Shown here piece after piece: positions 24,858-29,133 of a DNA stretch of 29,133 bases. The stretch's first letter is position 1; each line of letters begins with the position of its first letter. A program made the translations under genes and the position numbers. Under the pieces are notes generated by a model. It had not been told where the DNA came from, did not search any database, and saw only the letters and a program-made list of their open reading frames with translations. The stretch is from an uncultured bacterium (GTDB taxonomy: Bacteria; Cyanobacteriota; Vampirovibrionia; Gastranaerophilales; Gastranaerophilaceae), in NCBI GenBank assembly GCA_900551915.1, contig URXT01000022.1, positions 1-29,133 of the forward strand. The letters run 5' to 3'.

Positions 24858-26080
24858 CAAGACGTGTTGTAATTACGGGTATGGCGCTTGCTTCACCATT
24901 AGGGTCGGAGGTTGAAACTGCTTTTAACAGATTAAAAAAGTTTGAAAATTGTGTCAAATACTGGGAAGTTTTAGATAAATACGACAAACTGAATACGCGG
25001 CTTGCGGCTTTTGTGGAAGGCTTCAAAACTCCGGAACATTTTACACGAAAAGTTACAAGAACAATGGGGCCGGTGTCGGTTATGGCCGCCGCAACAGCCG
25101 AAGAAGCCCTTAAGCAGGCCGGACTTCTCGACGATAAAATAATTCAAAGCGGTATGACAGGAGTAAGTTACGGCTCTTCCTGCGGGTCTTTGGATGCGGT
25201 TTTGGATTTCTATTCAATGTATGTCGATAATGAGGTTAAAGCGCTTAACTCCGGCTCTTACATAAAAATGATGCCGCAAACTGCTGCTGTAAATATTTCG
25301 CTTTATTTCAAAACGCATGGAAGGCTTATTCCTACATCTACGGCCTGTACATCGGGGTCAATGGGAATCGGATACGCTTATGAAATGATTAAACACGGCT
25401 TCCAAACCGTTATGATTGCAGGCGGCGCTGAAGAAATTCATCCGACAGAAATCGGAGTTTTTGACACGCTTTTTGCAACAAGTACGAAAAATAATACTCC
25501 AAAACTTACACCCAGACCGTTTGATAAAGAACGTGACGGGCTTGTCATCGGCGAAGGCGCCGGAACTTTGATTTTGGAAGATTACGAATTTGCTAAAGCA
25601 AGAGGCGCAAAAATTCTGGCTGAAGTTGCAGGATTTGCCACAAACACTGACGGCTCTCATATTACAAATCCGAATAAAGATATGATGAAAGAAGTTATGC
25701 TCATGGCGCTTGAAAATGCCCGAATTTCTCCAAAAGAAATCGGCTGTGTAAATGCACACGGAACTGCAACAATTCAAGGCGATATTGCTGAAACCAACGC
25801 GGTTTTTGAAGCTTTTAAAACATCCATTCCGATTAGTACGATTAAAAGTTACACCGGCCACACACTAGGTGCCTGCGGTGCTATTGAAGCAATTCTTGCA
25901 ATAAAAATGATGAATGAAAAGTGGTTCTCGCCAAATCTTAATCTTGTAACTCCTGACCTTGAATGCGGGGATTTGGATTATATTACAGGCTCCGGCCGCG
26001 AAATTGACACCCAATATGTGATGTCAAACAACTTTGCTTTCGGCGGAATCAATACCTCTTTGATTTTGAAAAGAATATAG
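24854..26080 (+). CDS. apeR: Beta-ketoacyl-ACP synthase II type (ApeR-like)
   Basis: The product is a 408-residue FabF-type condensing enzyme with complete triad Cys165 (STACTSGS), His302 (NAHGTAT) and His336 (YTGHTLGACG), and the C-terminal NNFAFGGINTS loop. It is the last gene of the plus-strand set. In known aryl polyene clusters a second KS of this kind works beside the ApeO-ApeC pair, for the starter or early condensations. Having a second complete KS fits an iterative type II system. No terminator hairpin follows; the next gene starts after a separate promoter at 26104. Confidence 0.93.
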   Translation: MTRRVVITGMALASPLGSEVETAFNRLKKFENCVKYWEVLDKYDKLNTRLAAFVEGFKTPEHFTRKVTRTMGPVSVMAAATAEEALKQAGLLDDKIIQSGMTGVSYGSSCGSLDAVLDFYSMYVDNEVKALNSGSYIKMMPQTAAVNISLYFKTHGRLIPTSTACTSGSMGIGYAYEMIKHGFQTVMIAGGAEEIHPTEIGVFDTLFATSTKNNTPKLTPRPFDKERDGLVIGEGAGTLILEDYEFAKARGAKILAEVAGFATNTDGSHITNPNKDMMKEVMLMALENARISPKEIGCVNAHGTATIQGDIAETNAVFEAFKTSIPISTIKSYTGHTLGACGAIEAILAIKMMNEKWFSPNLNLVTPDLECGDLDYITGSGREIDTQYVMSNNFAFGGINTSLILKRI

Positions 26081-26103
26081 CCCGCAAAATTGAAATCCAA
26101 ACC

Positions 26104-26132
26104 TTGACAACTGTAAAGCGGGAGTTTATACT
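26104..26132 (+). promoter_or_regulatory. Consensus promoter for the HD-domain gene
   Basis: TTGACA (26104-26109) and TATACT (26127-26132) are spaced by 17 bases, the strongest classical promoter in the window. The predicted leader is about 35 bases with an AAGGA ribosome site. The preceding 23 bases hold no terminator, so some read-through from the biosynthetic operon is possible. Confidence 0.75.
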
Positions 26133-26173
26133 GTATTAAAAGGGATGCCCCGTGATGCAAAAAGGATTAAATT

Positions 26174-26980
26174 ATGAAATCTGTAAAAGAAATTTCTATT
26201 GAATCAAAAATTCAGAAAAGACTTCAAAATAACCCGAACTGTTTGAAGCTTGTCAATTATCTGTTTGCGGATGAAGAATTACAGGAACTTCAGGACTATG
26301 CAAACAATGTTTCAATCAAGCGTCTGGGTTACAATGACCATGGGCCTGTGCATATGCGTCAGGTTGTCGGAAATGCAATAAAAATGCTTAATCTTTTGCA
26401 GGATGCCGGAATTAAAACTTCTCTGGAAACCGAAGAAATCGGAACTTTTGAAGACAGCATGTGTGCGGTTATTCTGGCAGGCTTAATGCATGATTTGGGT
26501 ATGTCAATAGGACGCCAGGGACATGAAGATATGTCTGTAATCCTTGCTCAGCCTATTATAGAACGTGCTTTAAAGTTCGTTTTTCCGGAGAATCTTCATA
26601 AACGCGTTGTTATAAAATCTCTTGCAACTGAAGCGATTATCGGTCATATGTCTTCAAAAAAAATCCATTCAATAGAAGCCGGCATAATTCTGATTGCTGA
26701 CGGCTGCGATATGACAAAAGGCCGTGCAAGAATTCCGCTTGCTATAAATACCGCTCCAAAAGTCGGTGATATTCATAAATATTCCGCAAATGCCATTAAC
26801 CGCATTGGAATTCATCACGGTGAGAGAAAGCCAATTCGAATTGATATTGAGATGTCCGGTGATGTCGGGTTTTTCCAGATTGAAGAAGTTCTTCTTACAA
26901 AAATTGAATCAAGCCCTGCCAAACAATATGTCGAGCTTTACGCCGGTGTTGAAGGTCAGGAAAGCAAGTGTTACTTATAA
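26174..26980 (+). CDS. HD-domain metal-dependent phosphohydrolase
   Basis: The product is a 268-residue HD-superfamily hydrolase with metal ligands His60 (DHGPVHMRQV), His106-Asp107 (AGLMHDLGMS) and Asp176 (IADGCDMTKGRARIP). A conserved C-terminal part (GERKPIRIDIEMSGDVGFFQIEEVLL) fits the group of stand-alone HD proteins also found in archaea, whose substrate (nucleotide or nucleic acid) is unsettled. There is no membrane segment. It has its own strong promoter and is followed after 21 bases by a hypothetical gene on the same strand, which may be co-transcribed. A role in the biosynthetic cluster is not indicated. Confidence 0.85.
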   Translation: MKSVKEISIESKIQKRLQNNPNCLKLVNYLFADEELQELQDYANNVSIKRLGYNDHGPVHMRQVVGNAIKMLNLLQDAGIKTSLETEEIGTFEDSMCAVILAGLMHDLGMSIGRQGHEDMSVILAQPIIERALKFVFPENLHKRVVIKSLATEAIIGHMSSKKIHSIEAGIILIADGCDMTKGRARIPLAINTAPKVGDIHKYSANAINRIGIHHGERKPIRIDIEMSGDVGFFQIEEVLLTKIESSPAKQYVELYAGVEGQESKCYL

Positions 26981-27001
26981 TCTGAAAAGAGATAAAATTT
27001 T

Positions 27002-27496
27002 ATGCAAGTATCATTTAATGGAATAAACAATGTTCGTATCTTTAAAAAAGAATATGCGAAATATGGTGCTTATATTACGCAGGATAATAATGTCAAACAA
27101 GGTGATAAGCATTACACTGTTGTAAAAATCAGCTGCAATTTGTCTGATGATGAAAACGGTATGGATTTGACAGAGTTTCGGAATGCGCTTGCAAAATCCG
27201 GTGACAGGTATGAGTCAAATTGTATAAACCATCAAGAACCTGATAAAGTCGAACTAATTTTAACAAGGCAGGATGTAAAAGATACAAAAGGACATGTTTC
27301 AATGTCGGATTTCATGATAAATAATTTTGAAATCATGCTTAATAGTAAAGAAACATTGCCGATGTTCAGCTATATTGCGCGTTTGAGCAGAAAAATCGCA
27401 AGCCTGGAAGGTTTAAACCAGCCAAGAAAAGACTGTATAAACTTAATCAACAAATCTGCCGAGGATGAAGCTGTTAAATTTATTGAATCAATTTAA
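27002..27496 (+). CDS. Hypothetical protein with N-terminal SFNG motif (164 aa)
   Basis: I do not recognise a family. The 164-residue soluble protein starts MQVSFNGINNVRIFKK, then shows an alternating strand-like part (YGAYITQDN, HYTVVKISCNL, KVELILTRQD), and ends with a helical part (FSYIARLSRKIASLEG to the C-terminus). The SFNG/INN opening resembles the INNTNFAG opening of the kinase-like protein at 4319-5557. No signal peptide is visible. The ATG has only a weak GAGA-type ribosome site 8-12 bases upstream. It converges with the next gene, with 8 bases between the stops. Confidence 0.6.
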   Translation: MQVSFNGINNVRIFKKEYAKYGAYITQDNNVKQGDKHYTVVKISCNLSDDENGMDLTEFRNALAKSGDRYESNCINHQEPDKVELILTRQDVKDTKGHVSMSDFMINNFEIMLNSKETLPMFSYIARLSRKIASLEGLNQPRKDCINLINKSAEDEAVKFIESI

Positions 27497-27504
27497 AACA
27501 CTAT

Positions 27505-28362
27505 TTATCTGCGTCTTATTTTATCATAAATAAACTCATTCAAATCTTTGACAGCTTGTTTTGAGCTTTCCAGGAGCTGATAGGTGTTCTTGTCGGTTTT
27601 ATCTGTAATATTTTTTGCGTAATGGTTAATATAATCTAAATAACGTGTTTCTTCAAAATATTTATCCATTTTTTTTGAATATGGCTTATTAGCAATATTG
27701 TTTTTTATATCCTCAAGTTTTGCAATGGCTGTATTTGTTTGTTCTTGCCAAAAATCTTTTATAAGCGCCGGATTATTTTCAAAATCGGCAATATCTTTCA
27801 TAACACGTACAGCTTCGTAACGGTCTTGCATGTTTGCTGAAGGCAGATTAACAGCATCATTAAGCAGTTGTTTTGCAATATCAGTTTGGCCTTTTAATTT
27901 TTTTATTCTTGCCGCATTGACTTTAAAGGGAACAATAGCACCTTCTTGTTTAATCATGTCAAGAAATCCATTTTCATTTTTCAATGCTTGTTCAATAAAA
28001 AGATTTTGAAGTTCTGCTACAGGTCCGTAAGTTTCAGTAGTCATATTACTACCATTTTGGTGTATATATTCATTTAATTTTTGGTATTTTTGTTCATTAG
28101 CTAATGTAACATTATTATTAATAGCGTCATACCCGGCTTTTAGTTGTGTAAATATTTTTGTTTCTGATTCATCAAGTTTAGGCATAACTTTAGTAACAGT
28201 TTTTAAGTTTCTTACCTCAGTTTGTTTTATATAAGAAGCCATAATTTCAGAACCATTTGTTTTAACCTCTGAAATCTGTGGTTTGATAGTTTGCTGGACA
28301 GGTTTTTTAAATATATTTTTTACGTTTGCAGAAAAGTTTTTCAAATTTACAGATATTTTCAT
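27505..28362 (-). CDS. Hypothetical helical protein (285 aa)
   Basis: I do not recognise a family. The 285-residue protein has a basic N-terminus (MKISVNLKNFSANVKNIFKK) without a Sec signal peptide, a linker, and then a long, mostly helical region rich in Lys, Asn, Gln and Glu. It ends with YDKIRRR. No catalytic motif, Cys cluster or membrane helix is seen. AAGGAG lies 4-5 bases before the ATG, which supports the gene and its start. It is the last chromosomal gene before the integrated-element edge. Style and opening resemble the other unknown proteins of the window, so a lineage-specific family is likely. Confidence 0.6.
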   Translation of the reverse strand: MKISVNLKNFSANVKNIFKKPVQQTIKPQISEVKTNGSEIMASYIKQTEVRNLKTVTKVMPKLDESETKIFTQLKAGYDAINNNVTLANEQKYQKLNEYIHQNGSNMTTETYGPVAELQNLFIEQALKNENGFLDMIKQEGAIVPFKVNAARIKKLKGQTDIAKQLLNDAVNLPSANMQDRYEAVRVMKDIADFENNPALIKDFWQEQTNTAIAKLEDIKNNIANKPYSKKMDKYFEETRYLDYINHYAKNITDKTDKNTYQLLESSKQAVKDLNEFIYDKIRRR

Positions 28363-28592
28363 AATACTCCTTTTATATTTTAAATATTTTACGTTATTTA
28401 TAAAAACTGAAAAAAATTTTTTTTGCTATTTTTTTGCAAAAACTTTCCCAAAAGGTAAAAACAAACATTTGACAAAAAGATTATATAAGTTAAAAAATAC
28501 TTTCGAACTGCACGCTGAGAGACGGAAAGCTAAGCTATATCTATAGTAAACCCTTCTGCTACTTTGTAAAAAATGACCACTGTCGCAAAAAA
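28363..28592. other. Non-coding AT-rich stretch next to the attachment site
   Basis: From 28363 to 28592 I see no convincing gene. There are A- and T-runs and a TTGACA at 28469 without a usable -10. Around 28510-28545 (CACGCTGAGAGACGG, then GCTAAGCTATATCTATAG) the sequence is less AT-rich, but I cannot assign it. From 28640 to 28790 the sequence is again AT-rich and holds the direct repeats before the integrase gene. Confidence 0.5.
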
Positions 28593-28639
28593 TACCCTGG
28601 ATGCGATTCGAACGCATGACCTACCGCTTAGAAGTCAGT
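28593..28639 (-). tRNA. tRNA-Arg(UCU) 3' fragment, probable attachment site
   Basis: Reading the minus strand: anticodon loop CTTCTAA (UCU), stem strand GCGGT, variable loop AGGTC, a perfect T arm ATGCG/CGCAT with loop TTCGAAT, acceptor strand CCAGGGT and discriminator A. CCA is not encoded. The 5' half (acceptor strand ACCCTGG, D arm) is missing on the integrase side, and the 5' anticodon strand ACTGA pairs imperfectly with GCGGT. This is what an integration site in a tRNA gene looks like. Confidence 0.65.
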
Positions 28640-28754
28640 AGAACCACTAAAATATACAAAAAGGTAAAAAAGATTAAAACAAATAGCAGCTTGCATTTTA
28701 AGCTTTTATGTTTTATAATTTGTTTGTATTTTTTTATATCTTTTTGAATTTTAT

Positions 28755-28775
28755 TACGACAATTCTACGACAATT
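28755..28775 (+). repeat. Tandem 10-bp direct repeats before the integrase gene
   Basis: TACGACAATT occurs at 28755-28764 and 28766-28775, one helical turn (11 bp) apart and 15 bases before the integrase ATG. Such paired sites near an attachment site are candidates for integrase arm-type binding sites or an autoregulatory operator. Confidence 0.6.
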
Positions 28776-28790
28776 TTTATTAGGTTTTTT

Positions 28791-29133
28791 ATGGCAGAAA
28801 TAAAAGAACGGAAAAAGAAAAACGGACAAATAAGTTATACAGCAACAATTCGGATAAAAGGTTCTCCGAGTGTATCAAAAACTTTTCAGCGTAAATCTGA
28901 TGCCAAAGTTTGGGCGGCAAAAATGGAGGCAGAAATTAGAGAAAATATAAATTTCCCAAAACGTAAATTAAAAAAAATGACAGTAGGGGAGTTGATTAAT
29001 AAGTTTATAGAATATGAACTACCCAAAAAGAAACCTAAAATACAAAAGGATTTTTTAAAATCTTTGAATTGGTACAAACAAGAGATTGGCAACACTTATT
29101 TAAGCACATTAACAACGGCACTATTTGTTGAAT
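28791..29133 (+). CDS. Tyrosine site-specific integrase, N-terminal part (runs off window)
   Basis: An open frame begins at ATG 28791 (AGG 6 bases upstream) and continues past the window end, giving at least 114 residues. It opens with MAEIKERKKKNGQISYTATI, then RIKGSPSVSKTFQRKSDAKV and a helix WAAKMEAEIRE. This is the arm-type DNA-binding domain of phage/ICE tyrosine integrases (a three-strand sheet followed by a helix). The next part (MTVGELINKFIEYELP, then a helical segment through TYLSTLTTALF) is the start of the SAM-like core-binding domain. The catalytic domain with its R-K-H-R-H-Y residues lies beyond the window. Together with the tRNA fragment it marks the left edge of an integrated element. 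Confidence 0.88.
   Translation, partial: MAEIKERKKKNGQISYTATIRIKGSPSVSKTFQRKSDAKVWAAKMEAEIRENINFPKRKLKKMTVGELINKFIEYELPKKKPKIQKDFLKSLNWYKQEIGNTYLSTLTTALFVE

Noticed and set aside
25358..25861. 167-codon open frame on the minus strand
   Set aside because: It lies fully inside the apeR-like ketosynthase gene, which has complete active-site motifs; the antisense frame has Cys/Phe/Asn-rich low-sense composition and no ribosome site.
13152..26080. Flexirubin (dialkylresorcinol-esterified) cluster
   Set aside because: No DarA/DarB-type resorcinol-forming genes or ammonia lyase are seen, while the COG4648 protein, LolA, MMPL and gene order match aryl polyene clusters.
28469..28497. TTGACA at 28469 as a promoter
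   Set aside because: Nothing like a -10 box lies 16-18 bases downstream, and no gene or RNA is apparent behind it.
28283..28617. Two short open frames (28283-28546 plus, 28426-28617 minus) near the attachment site
   Set aside because: One overlaps the start of the 27505-28362 gene and the other runs into the tRNA fragment; both are Phe/Lys-rich readings of AT-rich DNA without ribosome sites.
28593..28670. Complete tRNA gene
   Set aside because: Only the anticodon loop, variable loop, T arm and 3' acceptor strand are present; no matching ACCCTGG acceptor strand or D arm follows on the minus strand. A split or intron-containing tRNA is possible but less likely next to an integrase.

Overview
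The window is AT-rich, densely coded DNA from a diderm (two-membrane) bacterium. The evidence for an outer membrane is a complete RND pump operon with its TolC-type channel, a LolA-type carrier and LpxL/PlsC-type acyltransferases. Several protein types together (a GH57 glycosidase, a SprA-related protein, and small proteins opening with short F-x-G type motifs) suggest a gut-type non-photosynthetic cyanobacterial relative (Vampirovibrionia/Gastranaerophilales, 'Melainabacteria'). This assignment is inference from protein style; no rRNA or marker gene is present.

Layout. 1-5.9 kb holds mostly unrelated genes: a TM2 membrane protein, a GH57 alpha-glucan enzyme, a SprA-like HExxH protein followed by a secreted Cys-rich protein, a LEA-like lysine-rich protein, an atypical kinase-fold protein and a small cupin. 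6.1-12.1 kb is a tripartite RND efflux operon (adaptor, permease, TolC) behind a recognisable promoter, followed by a convergent DMT-family transporter.

13.1-26.1 kb is the most interesting part: a compact aryl-polyene (APE)-type polyketide/fatty-acid-like biosynthetic cluster. Seen from the central divergent node at 22.5 kb, the minus strand runs apeC (decoy ketosynthase/chain-length factor), apeD (acyltransferase), apeE and apeF (two ACPs), apeG (COG4648 membrane protein), an apeH-apeI fusion (AMP ligase plus hotdog domain), apeK (thioesterase), apeL (LolA-like) and apeM (MMPL exporter). The plus strand runs apeO (KS), apeP (dehydratase), apeQ (ketoreductase) and apeR (KS). A phosphopantetheinyl transferase, an O-methyltransferase-type enzyme and an LpxL-like acyltransferase sit at the apeM end. 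The order closely follows the proteobacterial ape cluster, but no apeN lipoprotein, no glycosyltransferase domain and no starter-unit enzyme are visible. Together the genes would activate an aryl starter, extend it as a polyene on ACPs, methylate it, transfer it to a lipid and export it to the outer membrane. Four transcription-unit heads in this cluster have a TANNNT -10 box exactly 12 to 7 bases upstream of the ATG, which suggests leaderless transcripts. One is a 20-bp nearly palindromic bidirectional promoter in which each start codon supplies the TG of the opposite extended -10.

26.1-28.4 kb holds an HD-domain phosphohydrolase and two unknown proteins. The window ends in the edge of an integrated element: a 3' fragment of tRNA-Arg(UCU) on the minus strand, a pair of 10-bp direct repeats, and the start of a tyrosine integrase that runs off the end.
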